This document shows, piece after piece, positions 35,033 to 44,574 of a DNA stretch of 64,000 bases. Below the pieces are notes generated by a model. The model was not told where the DNA came from and made no database searches. It worked only from the letters and a program-made list of their open reading frames with translations. The number at the start of each line of letters is the position of its first letter. Position 1 is the stretch's first letter. Source of the stretch: Acidaminococcaceae bacterium (GTDB lineage: Bacteria > Bacillota > Negativicutes > Acidaminococcales > Acidaminococcaceae). The position numbers and the translations under genes are program-made. The stretch spans positions 62,001 through 126,000 of the forward strand of contig CALXRU010000002.1 of the NCBI GenBank assembly GCA_944390935.1, read 5' to 3'.

Positions 35033-35650
35033 ATGCGTAATTATTTAGTAGTTGACTTTGAATTTACAACATATACCAAACCCGTGGGGCGCCCGCGCGG
35101 ATTTTTCTCCGAGATTATTGAGATTGGCGCGGTTTTATTGAAGGGCGAGGCATTGGAACAGACGGCGAAGATACAGGATTTTGTAAAGCCGCATTTTTAT
35201 CCCAAGCAGGCAAAAGACAGCATGGATTTTTGCATGATTACTGAAAAGGACATGAAAAAGGGCATTGAATACCCGGAGATGGTGCAAAAACTGGCTGCCG
35301 TTTACGAAGCAGGAACGACGTATTTTGTGGCATGGGGCACGGAGGATTACAAGGTTTTAAACACCGGCTGCGAGCGACACAAGATAGAAAATCCGGTGCA
35401 GTTTGAGGATTACCTTGATTTGGCGGAAGCCTACAAACTGTGGAAGGACGACGAGCTGACGACAGGGCTTAAGCGTGCAACTGAGGAGCAGGAGGTTGAC
35501 ACGGCAGGGCTGTGGCACACTGCGTATGACGATGCCGCCAACACCGGCAAGCTGCTTAAAAAGATGCTGGAAAAAGGTTGGACACCTGAATTATACTTTG
35601 AACAAAAAGCTGCGTACGAAGCTGAGAAGGCGGAACATCATAAAAAATAA
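35033..35650 (+). CDS. 3'-5' exonuclease, DEDDh type
   Basis: The 205-residue protein matches the RNase T/DnaQ exonuclease fold. Exo I is VVDFEFTTY (Asp, Glu), FSEIIEIGAVLL follows, the Exo II-region Asp is in FVAWGTEDYKVL, and the Exo III His and Asp are in LWHTAYDDAANTGKLL. It resembles KapD/ERI1-like exonucleases, which act on RNA or DNA ends. The exact substrate is unknown. It starts 20 bp after sulP with an AGAGGG site. Confidence 0.87.
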   Translation: MRNYLVVDFEFTTYTKPVGRPRGFFSEIIEIGAVLLKGEALEQTAKIQDFVKPHFYPKQAKDSMDFCMITEKDMKKGIEYPEMVQKLAAVYEAGTTYFVAWGTEDYKVLNTGCERHKIENPVQFEDYLDLAEAYKLWKDDELTTGLKRATEEQEVDTAGLWHTAYDDAANTGKLLKKMLEKGWTPELYFEQKAAYEAEKAEHHKK

Positions 35651-35682
35651 AAAATGTAGTTACCCAAAACTTACCGCAAAAA

Positions 35683-35712
35683 TTGCTGATAATTTGATTT
35701 TTGTGGTATAAT
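35683..35712 (+). promoter_or_regulatory. Promoter of the miaB-mutS-mutL-miaA group
   Basis: TTGCTG (35683-35688) and TATAAT (35707-35712) are 18 bp apart. The -10 box is extended (TGGTATAAT). Confidence 0.75.
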
Positions 35713-35740
35713 TTATTATTAGAGATTTTTGGAGGTAAGT

Positions 35741-37093
35741 ATGGTTTTAGATAAAGATTTAGCGCAGCCGGGCGCGGGCAAAACTTATTTTGTGCTTAAC
35801 TACGGCTGCCAGATGAACGAGAGCGATGCCGAGCATTATGCAGGCCAGCTGGAGGATTTGGGCTATGCCAAAGCAGCTGATTTCCACGATGCCGACGTTA
35901 TTGTCGTCAACACCTGCTGCGTGCGCGAGAGTGCGGAAAAACGCATTTTGGGCAAAATCGGCGAGCTGAAGCGCGTGAAGGAAAACCACCCTGGGCAGAT
36001 TATTTGCGTGGCTGGCTGCATGGCGCAGAAGGATGGCGAGAAGCTGATTAAAAAGCATCCGCAGATTGATTTGCTTTTGGGTACGGCGCATGTAAACAGC
36101 TTTAAAGAAATTTTGGCTGATTTCATTGCCGATAAGGGCGGCCGCGTTTATGACGATATGGCGATACCTGACAGCGAGTTTGAGGGCAACCGTGTGCGCC
36201 AGAGCGGTTTTTCGGCGTGGATACCTATTATGTACGGCTGCAACAATTTCTGTACTTACTGCATTGTGCCCTATGTGCGCGGGCGTGAGCGCAGCCGCAG
36301 CATCGAAAACATTGTTGAGGAAGTTGAGCAGGCTGTCGCCAAAGGTTACAAGGAGTTTACGCTGCTGGGGCAGAACGTAAATTCCTATGGCAAAGATTTT
36401 GGCGAGAAGGGTATGTTTGCCAAGCTTCTGCGCCGTGTGAACGAAGTGCCGGGAGTGGAACGCATCCGTTATATGACGAGCCATCCGCGTGATATGGGCG
36501 AGGACGTTATCCGCGCCGTGGCGGAATGTGAGCATGTGTGCGAGAATTTCCATATTCCGTTTCAGGCGGGCAGCAGCCGCATTTTAAAACTGATGAACCG
36601 CGGTTACACGCGCGAGCAGTACCTTGAGCTGGTGGAGATGATCCGCCGCTATGTGCCGGACGCCGCGATTACGACCGATATTATTGTAGGCTTCCCCGGT
36701 GAAACGGAGGAAGATTTTGAAGAAACGCTGTCGCTGGTAAAAGAGGTCGGCTTTGACGCCGCTTACACTTTTATTTACAGCAAGCGCAGCGGTACGCCGG
36801 CTGCCAAAATGGACGGGCAGGTGCCGCTGGACGTTAAAAAGGCGCGCTTAAACCGTTTGATGGAAGCACAAAACGTAAACAGCCTTGCCCGCAATAAAGA
36901 GATGGTTGGCAAAACTTACGAAGTGCTGGCCGAAGGACCGAGCCAGAACAACGCGGGCGTGTGGTGCGGCAGGACGCGCACCAACAAATTGGTTTTGTGG
37001 CCGACAGAAGGACGCGAATTTACCGCGGGGCAGAAGGTTAATGTTAAAATCTGCGCCGCGCAGACATGGCTTGTGAAAGGACAGGCAGAATAA
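35741..37093 (+). CDS. miaB: tRNA-2-methylthio-N6-dimethylallyladenosine synthase
   Basis: MiaB is a radical-SAM enzyme that methylthiolates i6A37 in tRNAs, acting after MiaA. The 450-residue protein has the UPF0004 domain (NYGCQMNESDAEH, VVNTCCVRESAEKR), the radical-SAM cysteines GCNNFCTYCIVPYVRGRE and a C-terminal TRAM domain. ATG 35741 is preferred over TTG 35729, since GGAGG lies 5 nt before it. It shares its transcription unit with mutS, mutL and miaA. Confidence 0.97.
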   Translation: MVLDKDLAQPGAGKTYFVLNYGCQMNESDAEHYAGQLEDLGYAKAADFHDADVIVVNTCCVRESAEKRILGKIGELKRVKENHPGQIICVAGCMAQKDGEKLIKKHPQIDLLLGTAHVNSFKEILADFIADKGGRVYDDMAIPDSEFEGNRVRQSGFSAWIPIMYGCNNFCTYCIVPYVRGRERSRSIENIVEEVEQAVAKGYKEFTLLGQNVNSYGKDFGEKGMFAKLLRRVNEVPGVERIRYMTSHPRDMGEDVIRAVAECEHVCENFHIPFQAGSSRILKLMNRGYTREQYLELVEMIRRYVPDAAITTDIIVGFPGETEEDFEETLSLVKEVGFDAAYTFIYSKRSGTPAAKMDGQVPLDVKKARLNRLMEAQNVNSLARNKEMVGKTYEVLAEGPSQNNAGVWCGRTRTNKLVLWPTEGREFTAGQKVNVKICAAQTWLVKGQAE

Positions 37094-39672
37094 TGGCTAA
37101 CTATACGCCGATGGTGCAGCAGTATCTGGAGGTTAAACGCCAGCATCAGGACGAACTGCTGTTTTTCCGCTTGGGCGATTTTTACGAAATGTTTTTTGAC
37201 GATGCCTTAACGGCGTCGCGCGAACTGAATATTACACTTACCGGGCGTGCAGGCGGACTGGAGGAGCGCATACCGATGTGCGGCGTGCCTTACCACAGCG
37301 TGGACGGCTACATTGCCAAGCTCATCAAAAAGGGCTACCGCATTGCCATCTGCGAGCAGGTTGAAGATCCGAAGCTTGCCAAAGGCATTGTGGAACGCAA
37401 GGTTATTAAAATTATCACGCCGGGCACGGCTTTGAACGAGCAGCTTTTGGACGACAAGCACAACCGTTTTCTGGCATTTTTGCAGCAGGACGGCGAGCGT
37501 TTATGCCTTGTGGCGGCGGATATTTCTACCGGCGAATGCCAGTGGTTTACCGGCGAGGGCGCGGAAATGCTGGGCAGCGTGCAGGAGCAGCTTTTCAGAA
37601 TCCAACCGGCGGAGGTTGTGGTGTACAGCGGCATTGCGGACTGGGAGAAGCTGGAAGTGTGGTTGAAGGCGAAGCTGCCGGACTGTGCAGTATCGTACTA
37701 TCAGGAAGAAAACGAGAACGCCGCTTATTTTGAGCAGCATTTTGCAGACAGCGAATACGCCGACGACGCTTTGGTGCACAGCGCGGCGGAACATATGCTG
37801 CGTTACCTGCACAGCACCGTAAAGGCCGATTTAACGCATATCAACCGTTTGACGCGTATTGCGACGGAAAAGTTTATGAACCTTGACGCGACGGCGATAC
37901 GCAACCTTGAACTTGTTAAAAACATGCGTGACGGCGGCAAACGCGGCACGCTTTTAGACGTTTTGGATTTTACCGTTACCAGCATGGGCGCGCGCAAATT
38001 GCGCAGCTGGATTGAGTGCCCGTTACTTGATTTGGGGCAGATTAACGCCCGTCAGGAAGCGGTGGCTGAGCTTTTGGTAAATTTGCAGCTGCGTACCGGT
38101 CTGACGGAAGAAATGAAAAAGGTTTTTGACCTTGAACGTATTATCTCCCGCATCGAAGTGGGCAGCGCCAACGCACGTGATTTGGTGGCTCTGCGCAGTT
38201 CGCTGGCAGTTTTGCCGGGCATTAAGGAACTGCTGAACAGCGCAAACAGCAAACTTTTAAACCATTGGGCGCATAACCTGCATCTGCATCAGGAAATTTA
38301 CGATACTTTGGCAGCGGCGATTGTCGATGAGCCGCCGTTTTCCGTCCGCGAGGGCGGCATGATACGCACCGGCTACGATTTGGAACTGGACGAGCTGCAC
38401 AGCATTGCCAAGGACAACAAAACTTGGATGCAGAATTTTGAGCAGAAAATTAAAGAAGAAAGCGGCATTAAAACCTTAAAGGTTGGTTACAATAAGGTTT
38501 TCGGCTACTACATAGAGGTCAGCAAGGGGCAGTCGGCTTCCGTGCCGGATTATTTTGTACGCAAGCAGACCCTTGTCAACGCCGAGCGTTACATTGTGCC
38601 GGAGTTGAAAGAATTTGAGAACAAAATTTTAAGCGCCAAAGAAAAGATTGAGCAGCTTGAGTATTATATTTTTAATAATCTGCGTGAGCAGATACGTGCC
38701 AAAATACCTGAAATACAGGAAACAGCACGCGGACTGGCGAATATCGACGTGCTTGCTTCGCTGGCAGAGGCAGCGTTTAAGTACAATTACGTAAGGCCGG
38801 AGCTGAACAACCGCAGCGAAATCCGCATTCTTGACGGACGCCACCCGGTTGTGGAGCGTTTGCTTGAGCGCGATATTTTTGTGCCGAACGATACTAATTT
38901 AAACAGCACCGATGAACGCATGATTATTATTACCGGGCCGAACATGGCGGGCAAATCCACTTATATGCGGCAGGTGGCACTCTTAACGCTGATGACTCAG
39001 ATGGGCAGCTTTATCCCTGCGCGGCAGGCCAGCATTTGCCCGGTGGATAAAATTTTTACCCGCGTCGGCGCAAGCGATGATTTGGCGACGGGACAGAGTA
39101 CCTTTATGGTTGAGATGAACGAGGTGGCGCAGATTTTGAAATACGCCACCAAAAACAGCCTGATTATTCTGGACGAAGTGGGACGCGGCACCAGCACCTT
39201 TGACGGTATGAGCATTGCGCGCGCGGTGATGGAATATATCCACGAAAGAATTAAGGCTAAAACGCTGTTTGCCACGCATTACCACCAGCTGATTGAGCTG
39301 GAAAACACGATGGAGGGCGTAAAAAATTACAGCGTCGCCGTTAAAGAACGCGGAAACGATATTGTATTTTTGCGGCGTATTGTGCGCGGCGGCAGCGATA
39401 AAAGCTACGGCGTGCATGTGGCAAGGCTGGCGGGGCTTCCTAAGAAGGTTCTGGAGCGCGCCAACGAGTTTTTGCAGGAGTACGACAGCGGCGAACAGCA
39501 GCAGGCAAAAGCTGCGCCGCAGGCGGATAGCGGCATGATGGGCTCGCTGTTCGGCAGTGCCTTGCAGCAGCGGCTTGCCAATATGGACGTAATGAGCATG
39601 ACGCCGATTGAGGCGATGAACACTTTATACAAATTGCAGGAGGATGCTAAGCGCGAGGGAGGTGCATTATGA
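37093..39672 (+). CDS. mutS: DNA mismatch repair protein MutS
   Basis: MutS binds mismatches and starts repair together with MutL. The 859-residue protein has the mismatch-binding DELLFFRLGDFYEMFFDDA (Phe-x-Glu motif), the clamp and lever domains, and the ATPase with Walker A TGPNMAGKSTYMRQ, Walker B LIILDEVGRGTSTFDG and ATHYHQL. The start is ATG 37093, overlapping the miaB stop as TAATG. A longer frame exists upstream but lies inside miaB. Confidence 0.97.
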   Translation: MANYTPMVQQYLEVKRQHQDELLFFRLGDFYEMFFDDALTASRELNITLTGRAGGLEERIPMCGVPYHSVDGYIAKLIKKGYRIAICEQVEDPKLAKGIVERKVIKIITPGTALNEQLLDDKHNRFLAFLQQDGERLCLVAADISTGECQWFTGEGAEMLGSVQEQLFRIQPAEVVVYSGIADWEKLEVWLKAKLPDCAVSYYQEENENAAYFEQHFADSEYADDALVHSAAEHMLRYLHSTVKADLTHINRLTRIATEKFMNLDATAIRNLELVKNMRDGGKRGTLLDVLDFTVTSMGARKLRSWIECPLLDLGQINARQEAVAELLVNLQLRTGLTEEMKKVFDLERIISRIEVGSANARDLVALRSSLAVLPGIKELLNSANSKLLNHWAHNLHLHQEIYDTLAAAIVDEPPFSVREGGMIRTGYDLELDELHSIAKDNKTWMQNFEQKIKEESGIKTLKVGYNKVFGYYIEVSKGQSASVPDYFVRKQTLVNAERYIVPELKEFENKILSAKEKIEQLEYYIFNNLREQIRAKIPEIQETARGLANIDVLASLAEAAFKYNYVRPELNNRSEIRILDGRHPVVERLLERDIFVPNDTNLNSTDERMIIITGPNMAGKSTYMRQVALLTLMTQMGSFIPARQASICPVDKIFTRVGASDDLATGQSTFMVEMNEVAQILKYATKNSLIILDEVGRGTSTFDGMSIARAVMEYIHERIKAKTLFATHYHQLIELENTMEGVKNYSVAVKERGNDIVFLRRIVRGGSDKSYGVHVARLAGLPKKVLERANEFLQEYDSGEQQQAKAAPQADSGMMGSLFGSALQQRLANMDVMSMTPIEAMNTLYKLQEDAKREGGAL

Positions 39673-41579
39673 CGGCCGAGGTTAAGCTTTTAGACCAGAA
39701 CACGGCTAACCAGATTGCTGCCGGCGAAGTGGTGGAAAAACCTGCTTCCGTAGTGAAGGAGTTAGTGGAAAACGCCCTTGACGCCGGTGCCGACAAGATA
39801 GAAGTAACGATTTTTGAAGGCGGCACGCAGTACATCCGCGTGGCGGATAACGGCAGCGGCATGACGGAGGCTAACGCTAAACTTGCGGTACTGCGCCATG
39901 CCACCAGCAAAATACGCGCGGCGGAGGATTTAATGAGCCTGCACACGCTGGGCTTCCGCGGCGAAGCTTTGCCGAGTATTGCGTCCGTCAGCAATTTTCA
40001 GCTGTTAACGCGCCCGGCGGATGAAGAATTTGCAACCAGCATCCGCATCGACGGCGGCGAAGACATGCACTGCGAGCAGAGCGGCGGACAGGCAGGTACG
40101 ACGGTTATTGTAGAAAACCTTTTTTTTAACGTACCGGCGCGCCGTAAATTTTTACGCACCAACGTGACCGAAGGGCGTTACATCAACGAACTGTTGACGC
40201 GCCTTGCTTTGTCGCACCCGGAAGTGCGCTTTAAACTTGTCAGCAACGACAAGGAAGTTTTAAGCACGCCCGGCAACGGCAGCCTGTTTGATACGATAAC
40301 GGCTCTGTATGGGAAAAAAGTCAGCGATGAGCTTTTAAAGGTAGAGTTTTGCGGCGAGGACATCAAAATCAGCGGCTACATCGGCAAACCGACGCTGCTG
40401 AAAGGCACGCGCCAGTGGCAGACCTTCATGGTCAACGGGCGCATTATCAACAACCGTATGATGAGCAAGGCTATCGACCACGCCTACCAGTCGCAGATAC
40501 CGAAAAGCGGCTTCCCGTTTGCTGTGCTGCTGGTTGAGGTTGATACGCACAGCATCGACGTAAACGTACATCCGCAAAAAAGCGAGATTAAATTCAGCGA
40601 CGACAGTGTGGTTTACAAAGCCTTATACAAAGCACTTACCGACGCACTGACGCGCCCGATGAGCGCCAAACCGCAGCAGGAGCTTGAACTTTTGCCGGAC
40701 AGCGAGTTGGCGGTGTTTAAACCGGTGGGGCAGGGCATTATTACGGACGATATGCCCGCACAGCCTGCGCAGCAGCCTAAACCGCAGCCGCAGGCAAAAC
40801 CCGCTTATGCGGATATTTTTAAACCGGCAGACACGCCGAAACCGGTTTACGATAAACCGGTGCAGCCAAGCGTTTGGAAAGAACCGGAATACACCTACAC
40901 ACCGCCCAAAACGGAGCCTGTTTATACCATTAACGAGGTACGTGAGGAGTTTAAAAAGCAGGACGCCGTGACGGACAACGTCATCGGCTTTACGGATACC
41001 GATAACGAAACGAGTACCATCTGGCCCATCGGGCAGGTGGATAAAACTTTTATCATCGCGCAGAGCGAGGATACATTGTATTTGATTGACCAGCACGCGG
41101 CGCACGAGCGCATTTTGTACGACAAGTTTGTGAATGCGCACAACAACATACCGGCGCAGACCATGCTGATGCCGCTGTACCTTGACGTTACGGCACATGA
41201 TGTGGAACTGATTGAACAACACCGCGAGGACTTTTTACGCCTTGGCGTGGATGTTGAGCCTGCGGGTGAGGATGTGCTGCGCGTCAGCAGTTTGCCAACG
41301 GATATTAAGGCGGATGGCGCGGAGGACTTTATCCGCGAAATTACCAAAATGCTGAGCGAGATGAAAAACATCAGCCCCAGCGATTTGCGCCAGAACATGC
41401 TGCACATGATGGCATGCAAAGCGGCGATTAAAGCGGGTGAGGTGCTGAACATGCGCCAGATGCGCCAGTTGATTATTGAGCTGTGCAACACGGAGCACCC
41501 GTTTACTTGCCCGCACGGACGTCCGTGCATGATTGAGATGAGCTCGGCAGAGCTTTATAAAATGTTTAAACGCACATGA
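39669..41579 (+). CDS. mutL: DNA mismatch repair protein MutL
   Basis: MutL couples mismatch recognition to strand removal. The 636-residue protein has the GHKL ATPase motifs DQNTANQIAAGEVVEKP, ENALDAGAD, RVADNGSGM and TLGFRGEALPSI. A proline-rich linker runs from about 340 to 430, followed by the C-terminal dimerisation domain. DQHAAHERILYD and ACKAAIKAGE, present near the C-terminus, belong to the endonuclease-type MutL pattern, so nicking activity is plausible. It overlaps mutS by an ATGA. Confidence 0.97.
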   Translation: MTAEVKLLDQNTANQIAAGEVVEKPASVVKELVENALDAGADKIEVTIFEGGTQYIRVADNGSGMTEANAKLAVLRHATSKIRAAEDLMSLHTLGFRGEALPSIASVSNFQLLTRPADEEFATSIRIDGGEDMHCEQSGGQAGTTVIVENLFFNVPARRKFLRTNVTEGRYINELLTRLALSHPEVRFKLVSNDKEVLSTPGNGSLFDTITALYGKKVSDELLKVEFCGEDIKISGYIGKPTLLKGTRQWQTFMVNGRIINNRMMSKAIDHAYQSQIPKSGFPFAVLLVEVDTHSIDVNVHPQKSEIKFSDDSVVYKALYKALTDALTRPMSAKPQQELELLPDSELAVFKPVGQGIITDDMPAQPAQQPKPQPQAKPAYADIFKPADTPKPVYDKPVQPSVWKEPEYTYTPPKTEPVYTINEVREEFKKQDAVTDNVIGFTDTDNETSTIWPIGQVDKTFIIAQSEDTLYLIDQHAAHERILYDKFVNAHNNIPAQTMLMPLYLDVTAHDVELIEQHREDFLRLGVDVEPAGEDVLRVSSLPTDIKADGAEDFIREITKMLSEMKNISPSDLRQNMLHMMACKAAIKAGEVLNMRQMRQLIIELCNTEHPFTCPHGRPCMIEMSSAELYKMFKRT

Positions 41580-42355
41580 GCGGCTTGAAATTTGCGGTAA
41601 CGGCGGGGCGCAACAGCGGCTTGCAGTGGCAGGCGCGCGCCTGGGCGCAGGGATTTGGCGTGCCTTATCTGCGGCGCGGGCACAGTGGCAGCCTTGATGA
41701 ATTATATGAAAAGTACGGGCTGGACGCGCTTTTGGTGGCGACCAAATTAGGGCCGCATGTTTTTACGCAGGAAGGGCGCTTTTTCTTTCATCCCAGCATG
41801 GCGGATTTACGTTTGAAGCATATTGCCGCTGGTGAAAGCGACCATTTAATAGAAGCGCTGGCTTTGAAGCCAGGTGCAAAAGTTTTGGACTGTACTTTGG
41901 GACTTGCCAGCGACGCTTTGGTGGCAAGTTATGCGGTCGGCGCTGCGGGCAAAGTGGTCGGCCTAGAAGCATCGCCGCTATTGGCATTTACCGTGGCGCG
42001 TGGTTTGCAGCAGTATGCAACCGGCAAGGCGGATGTTGACGCAGCCATGCGTAGGGTAAAAGTCATTCACGCTAGAGCGGAGGATTATTTGAAAATCTTG
42101 CCGCCGGACAGCTTTGACACAGTTTATTTTGACCCGATGTTCCGCTTCGGCGTAAAAACATCGGCCAATATGAAGCCATTGCGCCCGATTGCTTATGAAA
42201 AAGAAGTATCGGCAGAGGTGCTGGAGCTGGCGCTTAAAATCGCACCGCGCGTGGTGATAAAAGAACGCGGCGAAGACTTTTTACGCAGCCTTGGCTGCAC
42301 GGAGGTTCAGGGCGGCAGGTACAGCCGCGTAAAATACGGAATTATCAGGAGATAG
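41576..42355 (+). CDS. Class I SAM-dependent methyltransferase, RsmJ-like
   Basis: The 259-residue protein has a SAM-binding fold with VLDCTLGLASDALVASY near residue 105, VGLEASPLLAFTVARGL and the catalytic-region FDPMFRFGVK. The DPMF motif resembles the DPMYP of RsmJ-type rRNA guanine-N2 methyltransferases. RNA methylation is likely but unproven. An overlap with mutL and a 2-bp gap to miaA place it within the mismatch-repair/tRNA-modification operon. Confidence 0.85.
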   Translation: MSGLKFAVTAGRNSGLQWQARAWAQGFGVPYLRRGHSGSLDELYEKYGLDALLVATKLGPHVFTQEGRFFFHPSMADLRLKHIAAGESDHLIEALALKPGAKVLDCTLGLASDALVASYAVGAAGKVVGLEASPLLAFTVARGLQQYATGKADVDAAMRRVKVIHARAEDYLKILPPDSFDTVYFDPMFRFGVKTSANMKPLRPIAYEKEVSAEVLELALKIAPRVVIKERGEDFLRSLGCTEVQGGRYSRVKYGIIRR

Positions 42356-42357
42356 TT

Positions 42358-43281
42358 ATGAAGAAGAAATTAGCCGTTATCTTAGGCCCTACCGCCACCG
42401 GCAAAAGCCATTGCGGCATTGCGCTGGCGCAGGCGCTGGACGGCGAAATTATATCGGGCGACTCAATGCTGGTGTACCGCGGTATGGACATCGGCACGGC
42501 TAAGCCCACAGCAGAAGAACTGGCAGCGGTGCCGCACCACATGGTGGATATTCTGCCGCCGGACGCAGGTTTTAACGTGGTGGATTTTAAGGAACAAGCC
42601 GAGCGGCTGATTGATGATATTACAGCGCGCGGCAAACTGTCCATAATTGTCGGCGGAACGGGTTTATACATTAAGGCGCTGCTGGAAAATTACCATTTTA
42701 ACGCTGCGGGCGAGAATGCGGAACTGCGCCGCGAACTGGAAACACTGCTGGCGGAACAGGGCAAGGAAGTTTTGTTTGCCCGCCTGCAAAAAGCAGCGCT
42801 GCACGAGGCGGAACGCATCGACATCAACAACACACGCCGTGTAATCCGTGCGATTGAAGCGGCGGAAAGCGGCGATAACCTTTCGCATACCAACGACGGC
42901 GAACTTGCGTATGACGCTGTGGTTTTTGGCCTGCGCATGGAACGCAGTGTGTTGTATGACCGCATTAACCGCCGCGTTGATATCATGCTGGAGCAGGGGC
43001 TGCTGGAGGAAACAAAAAAGCTGCTGGACTCGGGCGTGCCTGCATCGGCGCAGTCCATGCAGGCTATCGGCTACCGCCAGACGGTTATGTATTTAACAGG
43101 GCAGCTTGATTATGCAACTGCCGTTGATAAATTAAAGCAGGCGACGCGCAACTTTGCCAAGCGGCAGTTTACGTGGTACAAGAAAATGCCGTATGTGCAG
43201 TGGTTTGACCTGCCCGCCCAGCCTGATTACGAACAGGTAACGGCTGAAATGATTGAGATAATTAAAAATAAGTGGAAGTAA
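42358..43281 (+). CDS. miaA: tRNA dimethylallyltransferase
   Basis: MiaA adds a dimethylallyl group to A37 of tRNAs reading U-starting codons, giving the substrate of MiaB. The 307-residue protein has the P-loop LGPTATGKSHCG, the DSMLVYRGMDIGTAKPT segment, VGGTGLYIKALL and the C-terminal FAKRQFTWYKKMPYVQWFD. It ends the operon. hfq, which often follows miaA, is absent. A long inverted repeat lies there instead. Confidence 0.97.
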   Translation: MKKKLAVILGPTATGKSHCGIALAQALDGEIISGDSMLVYRGMDIGTAKPTAEELAAVPHHMVDILPPDAGFNVVDFKEQAERLIDDITARGKLSIIVGGTGLYIKALLENYHFNAAGENAELRRELETLLAEQGKEVLFARLQKAALHEAERIDINNTRRVIRAIEAAESGDNLSHTNDGELAYDAVVFGLRMERSVLYDRINRRVDIMLEQGLLEETKKLLDSGVPASAQSMQAIGYRQTVMYLTGQLDYATAVDKLKQATRNFAKRQFTWYKKMPYVQWFDLPAQPDYEQVTAEMIEIIKNKWK

Positions 43282-43299
43282 AATAGTAACATTATTTAA

Positions 43300-43447
43300 A
43301 GCCAAAGGTTGTACTGTTTCAACAGCGCAAAAATGCTGCGGCTCCTCCGAGTCCGTCCGGGCTTCGCGGCCGGACTCCCGGAGATTTTCGCCTTAAATTT
43401 AGCCGCCGCAGTTTTTGTCTGCTGTTTCATAGCACAAACCTTTGGCT
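43300..43447. other. Long imperfect inverted repeat between miaA and prmA
   Basis: The outer arms AGCCAAAGGTT (43300-43310) and AACCTTTGGCT (43437-43447) are perfect complements. Further pairings inside are AACAGC with GCTGTT, AAAAA with TTTTT, and CTGCGGCT with AGCCG...CGCAG, enclosing a GC-rich core with CGAGTCCG and CGGACTCCCGG. The whole folds as a 148-nt rod. It may be a small RNA, a MITE/REP-like element or a complex terminator. No open frame or promoter stands out. The flank to 43635 holds only a weak terminator and the prmA ribosome-binding site. Confidence 0.6.
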
Positions 43448-43503
43448 GTTATATTTTATTGTGTTTCTAAGTTTAGTATGACCTTATAACATCAAATTAT
43501 CTG

Positions 43504-43546
43504 CCGCTTTGTTTTATCCGCACAAGCGGAGGGCGTTTTATTTTTA
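43504..43546 (+). terminator. Possible terminator before prmA
   Basis: CCGCTTTGT pairs with ACAAGCGG (one bulge). A T-rich run follows after a short AGGGCG gap, so it is not ideal. Confidence 0.5.
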
Positions 43547-43635
43547 TATGTACATTTAAGCGCTTGTGTGATAAGATATCAGTTGTAAATTTATATCTTT
43601 TTACTATGGTTTGAGAAGTTTGAGGAGTGAAAGAC

Positions 43636-44574
43636 ATGCAGTGGACGGAAGTAAGCTTGCAGACGACGCATGAGCAGGCTGATACGATAGCCGATATTTT
43701 ATACAGCGCCGGTGCGCAGGGCGTGGCGATGGAAGACCCGCTTTTAATTAACCAGCTGCGCAGCAGCGGCACGTGGGAACTGTGCGATATACCCGAGCAG
43801 CAGAACACGGAGGTTGTTACCGTTACGGCATATTACCCGGAAGACGATAAATTGCAGGAGCGCCTTGCATTTATTGAGCGCGAAGTAAAAGCCGTTGAAG
43901 AACGCATCGGTGCAAAATGCGTGTTCCGTAACCCGCTGTTCCGTACGCTGTGCGAGCAGGACTGGGCCAACGAGTGGAAGCAGTATTTTCACGTTACGCA
44001 CATCGGCAAGCGCCTTGTGATTAAGCCTTCGTGGGAGAAATATGACGCCAAACCCGAAGATTTGGTGATTGAAATTGACCCGGGCATGGCTTTTGGCACG
44101 GGCACGCACCACACCACCAGCATGTGCATGGAAACGCTGGAAGACATCATCACGCCTGAGGCGGAAGTGTTTGACGTTGGCTGCGGCAGCGGCATTTTGG
44201 CGATTGCGGCGGCCAAGCTGGGCGCTAAAAATATCGTCGCTGTGGATATTGACGCTAACGCCGTGCGCATTGCCAAGGAAAACATTGCCAACAACGGTCT
44301 GAGCGACGCGATTACCGTTAAAGAAGGCGATTTGCTGCACGGCACGGAGGGTAAGGCGGACGTAATTATCGCCAACATCATTGCCGATATCATTATTATG
44401 CTGCTGCCGGACGTTGCAAAAAAACTTAAAGCCACGGGCAGATTTTTAGCCAGCGGCATTATCGAGGAACGCGAGGACGATATCCGCAAGGCGGCTGCCG
44501 CAAACGGCATTAAAGTTTTAAGCGTTAAGCACAAAGGCGGCTGGGTTGCCATGCTGATGGCACTGGAGGACTGA
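43636..44574 (+). CDS. prmA: Ribosomal protein L11 methyltransferase
   Basis: PrmA methylates ribosomal protein L11. The 312-residue protein has the N-terminal L11-binding domain (MQWTEVSLQTTHEQAD), the IDPGMAFGTGTHHTTSMC motif, the SAM-binding VFDVGCGSGILAIAAA and the VIIANIIADII segment. ATG 43636 is chosen over GTG 43627, because AGGAG lies 8 nt before the ATG and abuts the GTG. It overlaps rsmE by one base (TGATG). Confidence 0.96.
   Translation: MQWTEVSLQTTHEQADTIADILYSAGAQGVAMEDPLLINQLRSSGTWELCDIPEQQNTEVVTVTAYYPEDDKLQERLAFIEREVKAVEERIGAKCVFRNPLFRTLCEQDWANEWKQYFHVTHIGKRLVIKPSWEKYDAKPEDLVIEIDPGMAFGTGTHHTTSMCMETLEDIITPEAEVFDVGCGSGILAIAAAKLGAKNIVAVDIDANAVRIAKENIANNGLSDAITVKEGDLLHGTEGKADVIIANIIADIIIMLLPDVAKKLKATGRFLASGIIEEREDDIRKAAAANGIKVLSVKHKGGWVAMLMALED

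Noticed and set aside
43300..43447. 6S RNA as identity of the miaA-prmA hairpin
   Set aside because: The region at 53482-53677 fits 6S better by motifs and gene context.
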